DNA from: Sphingopyxis sp. USTB-05
Lineage (GTDB): Bacteria; Pseudomonadota; Alphaproteobacteria; Sphingomonadales; Sphingomonadaceae
DNA: 64,000 nucleotides
Assembly (NCBI RefSeq): GCF_023822045.1
Contig: NZ_CP084712.1
Location: forward strand, 2,232,001-2,296,000
Reading direction: 5' to 3'
A program made the translations under genes and the position numbers. Below the pieces are notes generated by a model. That model was not told the origin of the DNA, ran no database searches, and saw nothing but the letters and a program-made list of their open reading frames with translations. Below are positions 34,853 through 43,233 of the stretch, piece after piece. Within the stretch, counting starts at the first letter, position 1, and each line of letters starts with the position of its first letter.

Positions 34853-36378
34853 CCCGTCGGAAGTGCCTGCGGCGTTTCCATGAGATCTCCGTTCCCGATG
34901 ATCTCCGGAACGCCCCGAAGCACGCCCTGAAAACCGGTAAGCGGCTCGCCAAGAGTGATACCACCCGCGCCAATGCGATATTCGCGGATTGTATGCTCGT
35001 GGGCGCCGGTGCGCTTTTTCATGATCGATATGGCGCGGCGCACGCGGCCCGCCGCCTCGAAATAGCGGAGCAAGACGACGGTGTCGGCAAGATATGTCAC
35101 ATCAACCGGCGCTTTCATGTCGCCCACTAGGCCGTGCTGTGCGACGGTCAGGAACGTCATCGCGCCCCGTCGGTTCAAATATTGCAGCAGCTCATGCATG
35201 TGAAGTATGAGCGCCGTCTCTTCGGGCATCGCAGCCTGAAAACCGTTAAGGCTGTCGATAACGACAGTTTTCGCCTGATATTGCTCAACACAATTGCGCA
35301 CGCGATGCGAGAATTCGCCCGGCGACAGTTCGGCGGCGTCGACCTGCTCGATGATGAGATTGCCGCTATCAACCATCTGCTGGATGTCGATCCCCATTCC
35401 CCTGGCGCGCGAAATCAGGAGACCGAGCTCCTCGTCGAAGACGAACATCGCGGCCTTGTCGCCGCGGCGGATCGCGCTCTCGACGAAGGTTAGCGCAAAG
35501 AGGGATTTTCCCGTCCCGGAGGGTCCGAGAATAAGCGCGCTCGACCCCGTATCGAAGCCGCCGCCGAGTAGAGCGTTGAGTTCGGCATTCTCGGTTTTGA
35601 CGACGTCGCGAACGAAATCGGTCTTGTGCTCGAGCGATACAAGGCGCGGAAAGGCGCGCACCCCGCCCCTCTCGATCACAAAATCATGATAACCGCCGCG
35701 AAAGCGCTGACCGCGATATTTAAGGACGCGCAGCCGGCGCCTTTCCGCGCCATATTCGGGCGACATCTCCTGCAGCCGAATGACCCCGTGCGCAACGCTG
35801 TGCACCGTCTTGTCGGCGCTCTCGGACGTCAGGTCGTCAAGCATGAGCACCGTGGCGTCATGCCGCGCGAAATAATGTTTGAGCGACAGGATCTGGCGGC
35901 GATACCGAAGCGAACTTTGCGCAAGCAAGCGGATTTCGGAGAGGCTGTCGAGTACGACCCGATCGGGTTTCACCTCCTCATATTTTTCGAGAATGCGCTT
36001 GGTCGTCTCGCCGAGCTCCAGGTCGGATGAATAGAGAAGGCTTTGCTGCTGCTCGTCATTGAGCAGGGCTTCGGGAGGTACGAGCTCGAAGATATGGAAA
36101 TTGTCGGGAAGATCCCACCCATGCGATCGGGCGGTCTCTCGCAGTTCCTCCTCGGTCTCCGACAAGGTGATGTAAAGGCAGCATTCTCCCTTGGCGGCGC
36201 CGGCGAGGAGAAACTGGTTTGCGATTGTGGTCTTGCCCGTGCCTGGGTCGCCCTCCATGAGGAAGATGCGACCTCGCGCCAGGCCCCCCGCAATGATTTC
36301 GTCGAGGCCCGAGACCCCGGTTTCCGCCTTGATCGTCCGATCCACATTGGTTTCCTCTGTCACTCGGTTGCGCTCCAT
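34849..36378 (-). CDS. KaiC-like double-RecA ATPase
   Basis: 509 residues, two tandem RecA/KaiC domains: Walker A at 43-50 (GDPGTGKT) and 285-292 (GPSGTGKS). The CI-domain catalytic Glu pair is in LSETEEEL; CII has FDEEL. In cyanobacterial KaiC the CII domain autophosphorylates on adjacent Ser431/Thr432; the aligned positions here are Thr428/Tyr429 in VDVTYLADTVV. No kaiA or kaiB is nearby. Co-translation with a hybrid kinase suggests a signal-processing role rather than a clock. Preceded by a response regulator on the same strand (72-base gap). Confidence 0.93.
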   Translation of the reverse strand: MERNRVTEETNVDRTIKAETGVSGLDEIIAGGLARGRIFLMEGDPGTGKTTIANQFLLAGAAKGECCLYITLSETEEELRETARSHGWDLPDNFHIFELVPPEALLNDEQQQSLLYSSDLELGETTKRILEKYEEVKPDRVVLDSLSEIRLLAQSSLRYRRQILSLKHYFARHDATVLMLDDLTSESADKTVHSVAHGVIRLQEMSPEYGAERRRLRVLKYRGQRFRGGYHDFVIERGGVRAFPRLVSLEHKTDFVRDVVKTENAELNALLGGGFDTGSSALILGPSGTGKSLFALTFVESAIRRGDKAAMFVFDEELGLLISRARGMGIDIQQMVDSGNLIIEQVDAAELSPGEFSHRVRNCVEQYQAKTVVIDSLNGFQAAMPEETALILHMHELLQYLNRRGAMTFLTVAQHGLVGDMKAPVDVTYLADTVVLLRYFEAAGRVRRAISIMKKRTGAHEHTIREYRIGAGGITLGEPLTGFQGVLRGVPEIIGNGDLMETPQALPTG

Positions 36379-36450
36379 CGCTCATCGGCCTGTCGGTGGA
36401 AAATGTTCGACAAGCGGAAGCGGTTCCCGCAACGGCGCATGGCGAAGAGT

Positions 36451-36804
36451 TCAGTCAAGCTCAGCGAGCGCGCGCTTCAAGCTGTCGAGCGTGAAGGGCT
36501 TTGCGAGATAGGGCCGATCTTGCCAAGCTGCCCCGAGCGCCTCGGTGAAACCGCCCGTCGCCACCAGGAACGGAATGTCCGCGTCCGACAATGCCGCCGC
36601 GATCGGATCGCCGCTGTCGCCATGGGCCAGGTGGACATCGACGATCGCGGCATCGATTCCGCCTTCAGATATTCTCGCCAGCGCGGGCGACACGCCATCG
36701 ACGACCGCAATCGGCTCGCGCCCCATCATGAGGAAATATTCCTCAAGAAGCATGCCGATGATGGCGTCATCCTCGACGATCAATATGCGCTGCAATGTCG
36801 GCAT
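36451..36804 (-). CDS. Single-domain response regulator
   Basis: 117 residues from the ATG at 36804, a stand-alone receiver (acidic pair in IVEDDAIIG, phospho-Asp in AIVDVHL, Lys in LAKPF). It has no output domain, so it likely acts through a kinase or protein partner. Preceded by an EcfG-type promoter (36853-36878) and followed by the KaiC-like gene, so the three genes probably form one stress-induced transcript. Confidence 0.9.
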   Translation of the reverse strand: MPTLQRILIVEDDAIIGMLLEEYFLMMGREPIAVVDGVSPALARISEGGIDAAIVDVHLAHGDSGDPIAAALSDADIPFLVATGGFTEALGAAWQDRPYLAKPFTLDSLKRALAELD

Positions 36805-36852
36805 GCTTGCTCCGGTACGGCACGGCGCCAGGGGCGCCAAGGATCAAGCTAG

Positions 36853-36878
36853 AACAAGGCGGTAGGCCGGTTTGTTCC
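36853..36878 (-). promoter_or_regulatory. Putative general-stress (EcfG) promoter of the response regulator
   Basis: Minus strand GGAAC-N17-TGTT, the alphaproteobacterial EcfG-type pattern (GGAAC-N16/17-CGTT). The -10 block lies 48 bases before the ATG at 36804. Confidence 0.55.
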
Positions 36879-37011
36879 GCGCGCCAACACAGCCTGCCGT
36901 TCGAACGCCGTCCCCGGTCATTGCCCCCGGCGCGCGACGTCGCAGTCTCTTCGCGTTATTCAAATCAATGTTCGGTGCGGCTGGCGCGCTGCGCCAAAGC
37001 CCGCGAGCCCG

Positions 37012-37036
37012 GGAACGCTTTTCGCAAACAAATGTT
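37012..37036 (+). promoter_or_regulatory. Putative general-stress (EcfG) promoter of the Crp/Fnr gene
   Basis: Plus strand GGAAC-N16-TGTT, 36 bases before the GTG start at 37073. The same region holds a short palindrome AAACA-AA-TGTTT at 37027-37038 that overlaps the -10 block and could be a regulator site. Confidence 0.55.
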
Positions 37037-37072
37037 TGTCATTCGGATGGAACCCGATGGACAGGAGGATAT

Positions 37073-37864
37073 GTGCACAGGGATGTCGACGCCCCTTTTC
37101 GCTGGATGGGTGACGCCGCGCAGGCGCCGCGGGACGATCGGCTCGGCATCTTTATCCGCAAGCTGATCAGCCACAGCCGTCTCGCCGCCGATGACCAGGC
37201 CGCGATCGCCTCACTGCCGTTCAGCATCAAGACGCTGGAGCCCAACGACCATATTCTGCGAGAAGGCGAGCGGGCGGAAATCTGCCCGGTGCTGCTGTCG
37301 GGCTTCGCCTACCGTCAAAAGATCTCCGCCGATGGCGGTCGACAGATCGTCGCGCTCAAGATCCCGGGCGACCCGCTCGATTTCCAATCGCTCTATCTCG
37401 ACCGCGCCGACCATAACCTTCAGGCGCTTACCAAGGTCGAGCTTGCGATCTTCGCGCTGAAGGATCTGGAAAAGCTGGTGGCGCCGCGCCCTGGCCTCGC
37501 CCGCGCCGTCTTCGTCGACATATTGATCGAAGCTTCGATCGGACGCGAGTGGCTACTCAACATCGGCCGCCGGAATGCGCTTGCCCGCCTCGCGCATCTG
37601 CTTTGCGAACTGCTTTACCGGGTGGAGCAGATCGCGGGCGAGACGATCGACAATTTCGAGCTGCCGCTGACGCAGGAACAACTCGCCGACTTGCTCGGCC
37701 TGACGCCGGTGCACATCAACCGAACGCTCCGGCAGCTCGAAAAAGAGGGTGCGATCCGGCGCGTGTCGCGGCGCGTGTCGATCGCCGACATTGCCACGCT
37801 ACATAGGATTGCCCAATTTTCCGATATTTACCTGCATCGAAACCAAGGTTCGGCGGTTGTCTGA
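37073..37864 (+). CDS. Crp/Fnr family transcriptional regulator
   Basis: 263 residues from the GTG at 37073, which has a perfect AGGAGG at 37063-37068. Cyclic-nucleotide-type beta-roll (LPFSIKTLEPNDHILREGERAEICPVLLSGFAYRQKISADGGRQIVALKIPGD) then a dimer helix and a C-terminal wHTH (ELPLTQEQLADLLGLTPVHINRTLRQLEKEGAIRR). No Cys cluster for an Fe-S cluster is seen, so it is not an Fnr oxygen sensor of the classical type. Opposite orientation to the response regulator, 33 bases before a DUF6894 gene. Confidence 0.92.
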   Translation: MHRDVDAPFRWMGDAAQAPRDDRLGIFIRKLISHSRLAADDQAAIASLPFSIKTLEPNDHILREGERAEICPVLLSGFAYRQKISADGGRQIVALKIPGDPLDFQSLYLDRADHNLQALTKVELAIFALKDLEKLVAPRPGLARAVFVDILIEASIGREWLLNIGRRNALARLAHLLCELLYRVEQIAGETIDNFELPLTQEQLADLLGLTPVHINRTLRQLEKEGAIRRVSRRVSIADIATLHRIAQFSDIYLHRNQGSAVV

Positions 37865-37897
37865 ATAAGGGCGGGCTATGATTGGAGATGCCTGCCC

Positions 37898-38188
37898 ATG
37901 CCCCGCTATTTCTTCCATCTCTGCGACGGCACGCAGGAGATCGACGCATATGGCAATGACTTCGACGACGACGCGGCCGCACTGCGCGAGGCTATCAGGT
38001 TCGGCGGCGAACTCCTCAGCGACGATCCGGGGATACTCGTTCGCGATGACAGCCTGCGGATCAACGTCACCAATGAAAGCGGCGAGTTGAGCTGCGCGCT
38101 GATCGTGCAGATTGTCGACGCCAACTGGCGCCCGGCCCCAGCCTCCCGGGACGATCTTCGCGCGCCCGTCAGCCCAACACGACCTTGA
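37898..38188 (+). CDS. DUF6894 family protein
   Basis: 96 residues beginning MPRYFFHLCDG, the hallmark of this small alphaproteobacterial family. Function unknown. Downstream of the Crp/Fnr gene in the same direction; its end overlaps the tail of the phytochrome gene on the opposite strand by 20 bases. Confidence 0.85.
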   Translation: MPRYFFHLCDGTQEIDAYGNDFDDDAAALREAIRFGGELLSDDPGILVRDDSLRINVTNESGELSCALIVQIVDANWRPAPASRDDLRAPVSPTRP

Positions 38189-40700
38189 GCTTGTCGAGAA
38201 GCGCATCGCGTTCGAACGGCTTCCTCGCCACCGGCACCGCCGCCAGGTCGTCGGGGATGGTGCCATCGTCGCCATAGCCCGTCGCGAAGAGAAAAGGTGT
38301 GCCGCGCTCGGCGAGGAGGCGCGCGATCGGCTCGGATGTCTCGTGCCCCAGATTGATGTCGAGGATCGCAAAATCGGGTGCGCTGCCGGCCAGAAATTCG
38401 AGCGCATCGCGCGATGACGTCAGCGTGTTGAGCACGATGACGCCGACATCCTCCAATATTTGCTCGAGATCGATCGCGATAAGTAGCTGGTCCTCGACGA
38501 TCAGCGCCGTCATGCCGGCCAGATCAAGATTGTCGTGACGGTCGACCATCGGCGGCTCCTCCTTCGTCGTAACGGCTTCGGCCTGCCGCAGCGTGACGAA
38601 GCGCGATGGCAGGGTGAAATCGGCCTTGAGCCCTTCGGGAAGATAGACGACCGATGCATCGCCCCCCAGGTCGAACGGGATGCTGCGCTCAATGAGGACC
38701 GAGCCGAACCCGCGGTGCGCCGGCGCCGCGACAAGCGGGCCCTCCATTTCACGCCAGGCAATATTGCAGCCGCCAACGGACGTCAGCGACCAATTCACTG
38801 AAAGGCGGCCGGTGGGAAGCGACAAGGCGCCATATTTGGCGGCATTGGTCGAAAGCTCGTGCAGGACGAGTGCCATGATCGAATAGGCGCGTGCGTCCAT
38901 CCAGATCGCCGGGCCATCCAGCGTAACGCGCTCGCCATCGCCCCAATAGGGCATGAGTTCGGCGTGCAATAGATCGCGCAGCGCGCCGCCGCCATCGTTG
39001 CGCACGACCTGGTCGTGCGCAAGCGACAAGGCCTGAATGCGGCCGCGCAACGATGCAGCGTAATTTTCGAGCGTCTCGCCGTCGGCGGTCGGATGCACGA
39101 CGAGCGAGCGGATCACGGCGAGGATGTTCTTCACCCGGTGATTAAGCTCCTCGTTGAGCATGCGCTGGCGAAGCTCGGCCTTGGTACGTTCGTCGGCGAG
39201 CCGCTCGCTGTGCTGGAGGATGACCTCGACGAGCGCGATGCGCGTTGCCTCGCCAAAGCGTCGCTCCTGCTCGGTCCAGTGCGCGCTCTCGCTGCGCACG
39301 GTTTCCTTCCATATCGCGAAGCTCTTACGCGGCGTCAGCCGATCGCCAAGCGGCCCCGTCTCATAGGTCTTGTCGGGATTTCCCGCCCAGTCGAGCGTGT
39401 GGACGAGCTCCTTGCGGAAAAAGAAGAGGAAGTCCCGAGGCCGCTGCGAAAGCGGCACGACGAGCATGCCGGCCGCCATCGGCGCATAATCTTCGGCTCC
39501 CGGCACGACATTGGCGAGTTTGTGGGTTGCCCATATCTGGCCATCGGCGACGGTTTCCGCAAAACGCGCGAGCGCGAGAATGGCCGCCTCGGGCGGCACC
39601 GACCCCACGACCGACATCTGTCCGTCGAGCCACATCGCCGCGCCATCGCAAGGAATGAGTCCGGCGAACTGCGAAAGCTTGTCGCGGAGCAACCCGTTGA
39701 TGTCGTGCGAGCCGACCGTATCGCGCAGGAAGCTGTCGAGTGCCTCGCGTGCCCGGTGCGCCGCGTCCAGCGTTTGCTTATGTCGCAGCGCATTAAGATG
39801 GAGCGAGAAGAATTCGCCGAACATTTCGGCCGCAACGCGCTCGGCCATCGACAAGGTGCGGGGGCTGTAGTGATGGCATGCGATCAAGCCCCAAAGCCCG
39901 CCGTCGACGATGATCGAGATCGACATCGATGCGCCGACGCCCATGTTGCGCAGATATTCGCAGTGGATCGGCGAGACGCTGCGCAGGTGCGCGAACGAGA
40001 GGTCGAGCGGTTCGCCCGATGCGTCGAGCACCGGCTCGACCGATATGCGTTCGAAATCGGCGTCCGAGATGATCCGGATCGTGTTCTTGAGATAGAGCGC
40101 CCGTGCCTGCTGCGGGATGTCGGTCGCCGGAAAATATTGGCCAAGGAAGCTTTCGAGATCGGCGCGCTTCGCTTCGCTCACCACCTTGCCGGCACCGTCG
40201 GGCCCAAATTGGTAGATCATCACCCGGTCGTAACCAAGGGCGGCGCGTACCAGCCGCGCACTGTCCTTCGCCAGCCGTTCGACGCTGTCGATTGCCGCGA
40301 TGCGCCCGATCATCGCGCGCGCCATTTCGAGCGGCGCGGCGAGATTGGCCTCTGCGGGTTCGAACTCGATGATCGCGCTGCCCTTGAAGCGGTGTACTGC
40401 GACATCGAAGCGACGGCCGTTTTCCAGCACGCAATCGAACATCAGCGCCGAGCGTCCGCTGAGCTGGGCGCGTCCGAGCGCGTTACGAATATCGTGCGCG
40501 GTCTTTGCACCGAGGACGGACGCAAGGTCGCGCCCGTTGAGATTGCCCGCCGCACCGAGCATGTCACCGCAGTTGAGCGAATGCCGCAAGATCGTCACCG
40601 CCCCGGCGTCGCAGGCGACAAGACAGCCGTGCGGCTGGATGCTCCCCGGGATGTGGATTGGTTCGCGGTCGCAGTTGGTAAGATCGACGGAGGGGGTCAT
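38169..40700 (-). CDS. bphP: Bacteriophytochrome with HWE kinase and C-terminal receiver
   Basis: 843 residues from the ATG at 40700. N-terminal PAS with bilin-binding Cys10 (TNCDREPIHIPGSIQPHG), a GAF domain containing the PATDIP motif (FPATDIPQQARALY), and a PHY domain with a tongue PRKSF (LTPRKSFAIWKETVR). Then HWE kinase (ELNHRVKNILAVIRSL with the WRE motif in IAWREME) and a C-terminal receiver (AILDINLGHE), so it is a hybrid. Overlaps the heme-oxygenase stop (ATGA), the usual BphO-BphP operon that makes its own biliverdin chromophore. Confidence 0.95.
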   Translation of the reverse strand: MTPSVDLTNCDREPIHIPGSIQPHGCLVACDAGAVTILRHSLNCGDMLGAAGNLNGRDLASVLGAKTAHDIRNALGRAQLSGRSALMFDCVLENGRRFDVAVHRFKGSAIIEFEPAEANLAAPLEMARAMIGRIAAIDSVERLAKDSARLVRAALGYDRVMIYQFGPDGAGKVVSEAKRADLESFLGQYFPATDIPQQARALYLKNTIRIISDADFERISVEPVLDASGEPLDLSFAHLRSVSPIHCEYLRNMGVGASMSISIIVDGGLWGLIACHHYSPRTLSMAERVAAEMFGEFFSLHLNALRHKQTLDAAHRAREALDSFLRDTVGSHDINGLLRDKLSQFAGLIPCDGAAMWLDGQMSVVGSVPPEAAILALARFAETVADGQIWATHKLANVVPGAEDYAPMAAGMLVVPLSQRPRDFLFFFRKELVHTLDWAGNPDKTYETGPLGDRLTPRKSFAIWKETVRSESAHWTEQERRFGEATRIALVEVILQHSERLADERTKAELRQRMLNEELNHRVKNILAVIRSLVVHPTADGETLENYAASLRGRIQALSLAHDQVVRNDGGGALRDLLHAELMPYWGDGERVTLDGPAIWMDARAYSIMALVLHELSTNAAKYGALSLPTGRLSVNWSLTSVGGCNIAWREMEGPLVAAPAHRGFGSVLIERSIPFDLGGDASVVYLPEGLKADFTLPSRFVTLRQAEAVTTKEEPPMVDRHDNLDLAGMTALIVEDQLLIAIDLEQILEDVGVIVLNTLTSSRDALEFLAGSAPDFAILDINLGHETSEPIARLLAERGTPFLFATGYGDDGTIPDDLAAVPVARKPFERDALLDKLKVVLG

Positions 40701-41227
40701 ACGCTCTCCGCCGCATAGATGCCGAGCGCGAAATCGAAAGTTGCCGCCGCCGCTTCGAGAACAGCGTCCGCCTCGCTGTCCGGGACCGTCTCGAGCAGCG
40801 CCAAAAAGCGACTCCAGCGCATCGGGTCGCGCGTTTGGGCCGTGAGATGGCGCGCGCCGCGATGCGGCCCGAATCCGAGCGCGGCCGCGCGGCGGACGAG
40901 AAGTCGCGCGCCAAGCGCGGACCCCTCGACGACATAGGCGACCCCAAGTGCGGCGGGGCCGTGGCTCGCGACCGTAAAGCGCCGCTCGGGACGCGGTACC
41001 AGCTTGAAGTCCGCAAGATCGGCGCGCATCAGGTCCGCTAAGGGCAAAAGAGGCCATTGCGCGTAGCCGGCGAACCGCGCCTCGATCGGATCACGGAACG
41101 CAAGACTGCTTGCGACGAAGCGGCCATAGGCTTCCGCCGTGACGAACGATCCGACCGCGTCGTCGAGCAATTGGTGTGTGGGCGCCGTATGAGCCTGGAG
41201 AGCGCGGCGAAGCTTTTTGTTGGGCAA
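40697..41227 (-). CDS. bphO: Heme oxygenase (biliverdin-producing)
   Basis: 176 residues from a TTG at 41227; no in-frame ATG or GTG lies closer to the family start, and typical LRxAL..H..LD motif (LRRALQAHTAPTHQLLDD) begins six residues in. His18 is the probable axial heme ligand. It matches the small bacterial heme oxygenases found next to bacteriophytochromes. It makes biliverdin for BphP, with which it overlaps by 4 bases. Confidence 0.87.
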   Translation of the reverse strand: MPNKKLRRALQAHTAPTHQLLDDAVGSFVTAEAYGRFVASSLAFRDPIEARFAGYAQWPLLPLADLMRADLADFKLVPRPERRFTVASHGPAALGVAYVVEGSALGARLLVRRAAALGFGPHRGARHLTAQTRDPMRWSRFLALLETVPDSEADAVLEAAAATFDFALGIYAAESV

Positions 41228-41492
41228 GTGTCCGTCCGGTTGCGGGCGAGCACAGCGCCCGGAAGCATTCTGCCATCGCAGCGGTGAAACGACTTATCTT
41301 ATGTTAGAACACCCAAATTCTCACTTCACTTTATCGTGCGCCGCCGACCGCTTGCCGTTATCGAGCTTGGCTTCCCCGACGATCGGCGAACGACCGCCCT
41401 TCTGATCGCCACCGCCATGCTGCACATTCCAAAGCAGCGTGAGCAACCGGTAGCGACCTACCGCGTTAGATCGTCATGCAAGAGATACCCCG

Positions 41493-42254
41493 ATGACACC
41501 GCGCTGGCCTTCGACGCTATGGGTTGTCCGGCACGGCCAGAGCGCGGGCAATGTCGCACGCGATGCCGCAGACGCCGCGGGTGCCGAACGTATCGAACTC
41601 GATCACCGAGATGTCGATGTCCCGCTGTCGAAGCTGGGACGGGAGCAATCTAAAGCGCTCGGTGAATGGTTCGCGTCCGGCGAGGAAGGCGGCCGCCCGG
41701 AGATCATGCTCGCTTCGCCATATATCCGAGCGGTTCAAACGGCAGAAATCTTCCGTGAAGCCGGCGGGTGCGAGTTCGACGAAAATATTTGCATCGACGA
41801 GCGGCTCCGCGAAAAGGAGTTCGGTATTCTGGATGGCCTCACGCGGTTCGGCATCGAAGCCTCGCATCCCGAGCAGGCAGAGTTCCGTAGTCTGCTCGGT
41901 AAATTCTATCATCGCCCGCCGGGCGGCGAGAGTTGGTGCGACGTCATCCTTCGTCTCCGGTCGCTTCTCGACACCGTGTCGCTCCATTATGGCGGACGTC
42001 GCGTGATGATCGTCGCGCATCAGGTCGTCGTACTTTGCCTCCGCACCATCATCGAAAATCTGGGAGAGGCGGAAATCCTGGCGATCGACAAGGAGGGTGA
42101 CGTAGCCAATTGCGCGATCACCGAATATCGCTTCGATCCCTCTATCGGCCGGGACGGTAATCTGGTGCTGGTGCGCTACAATGTGACAGCGCCGATGAAG
42201 GACGACGTTCCGGTTACCCGCGAGCCCGATGCGATGGTCGCCGCTCGTGGTTGA
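41493..42254 (+). CDS. Histidine phosphatase family protein
   Basis: 253 residues. The catalytic RHG is in VVRHGQSAGN; the second His is in MIVAHQVVVLCL, and Arg in SPYIRAVQTAE. It is a broad phosphoglycerate-mutase-like phosphatase; substrate unknown. Cotranscribed with the next gene, whose start overlaps this gene's end. No membrane or signal region. Confidence 0.88.
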   Translation: MTPRWPSTLWVVRHGQSAGNVARDAADAAGAERIELDHRDVDVPLSKLGREQSKALGEWFASGEEGGRPEIMLASPYIRAVQTAEIFREAGGCEFDENICIDERLREKEFGILDGLTRFGIEASHPEQAEFRSLLGKFYHRPPGGESWCDVILRLRSLLDTVSLHYGGRRVMIVAHQVVVLCLRTIIENLGEAEILAIDKEGDVANCAITEYRFDPSIGRDGNLVLVRYNVTAPMKDDVPVTREPDAMVAARG

Positions 42255-43128
42255 CCCGATCGCGCTCGACACCGCTTGGCTCAAGGCGAACCCGCTTCCC
42301 GATCATCATGACAATGTCGACAAGAACGGTCGCGGGCGCGTGCTGGTCATCGGCGGCTGCCGCAGGGTTCCCGGCGGGATGCTGCTGACCGCCGAGGCGG
42401 CTTTTCGTGCCGGCGCGGGCAAGGTAACGATCGCCACCATCGCATCGGCCGCGATCCCCGTCGGCATCGCTTTTCCGGCCTGCGCCGTCGTCGCCCTGCC
42501 CGAAACCGAAAGCGGAGAGATCGCGCCCAGCAGCGCCGATCTGTTGCTCGCCGAAATGGCCAATCACGATGCGATTGTCTTCGGGCCGGCGATGATCGAC
42601 GAAGAGATCGTCCGCACGCTGCTAGCCGCCCTCTTGCCCGCCCTACCCGCCGACATATTCTTGCTCCTCGACGCCTTTGCCCTGCGCGCCGCCGCGGCCC
42701 ACGCAGATGCGATCGCTGCGCACGGCAGCCACACCGTCCTCACCCCACATGAAGGCGAACTTGCCGCCATGTTGGGCGCCGACAAGGATGAGGTGTCGCG
42801 CGACCCGCTTGTTGCACTGACGCTCGCCGCCGACCGCTTCGGCGCCGCAATCATGGTCAAGGGGGCGACGAGCCATTTGATGGCTGAGGGCACCTGCTTA
42901 TCCTACGCCGGCGGCGGCCTTGGTCTGGCCGTCAGCGGGTCGGGCGACGTGCTTGCCGGCTTGATCGCAGGCCTCGGTGCGCAAGGCCTTGCGCCGCTTC
43001 AAGCGGCCGCCTGGGGCATCTGGCTCCATGGTGAGGCCGGGCGCCGCCTGTCGGAGGCGATGGGGCCGATCGGATATCTCGCCCGCGAACTGGCGCCGCT
43101 CGCACCTGGGCTTATGCGCGGGGTGTAG
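42229..43128 (+). CDS. nnrD: ADP-dependent NAD(P)H-hydrate dehydratase
   Basis: 299 residues from 42229; an alternative GTG at 42247 is in frame. YjeF C-terminal ribokinase-like domain with GKVTIATIASAAIP, DAFALRAA, LTPHEGELAAML, IMVKGATSHLM and GSGDVLAGLIAGL. It repairs hydrated NADH/NADPH. Only the dehydratase half is present; the epimerase half is not in the window. The start overlaps the phosphatase gene by 26 bases. Confidence 0.9.
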   Translation: MRWSPLVVDPIALDTAWLKANPLPDHHDNVDKNGRGRVLVIGGCRRVPGGMLLTAEAAFRAGAGKVTIATIASAAIPVGIAFPACAVVALPETESGEIAPSSADLLLAEMANHDAIVFGPAMIDEEIVRTLLAALLPALPADIFLLLDAFALRAAAAHADAIAAHGSHTVLTPHEGELAAMLGADKDEVSRDPLVALTLAADRFGAAIMVKGATSHLMAEGTCLSYAGGGLGLAVSGSGDVLAGLIAGLGAQGLAPLQAAAWGIWLHGEAGRRLSEAMGPIGYLARELAPLAPGLMRGV

Positions 43129-43233
43129 ATTGCGCCCGCCGTGGCGCCCCGGTCGCGCTCTGTCATAGCGTCCGGCCAACCAATAGCGGCCTTCCCGACC
43201 AGAAAAGAGCGACCTGTGTCCGCCGCGTTGCGG

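Noticed and set aside
36423..36427. GGAAC (minus strand) before the KaiC-like gene
   Set aside because: No (C/T)GTT at the right distance; the KaiC-like gene is more simply cotranscribed from the response-regulator promoter.
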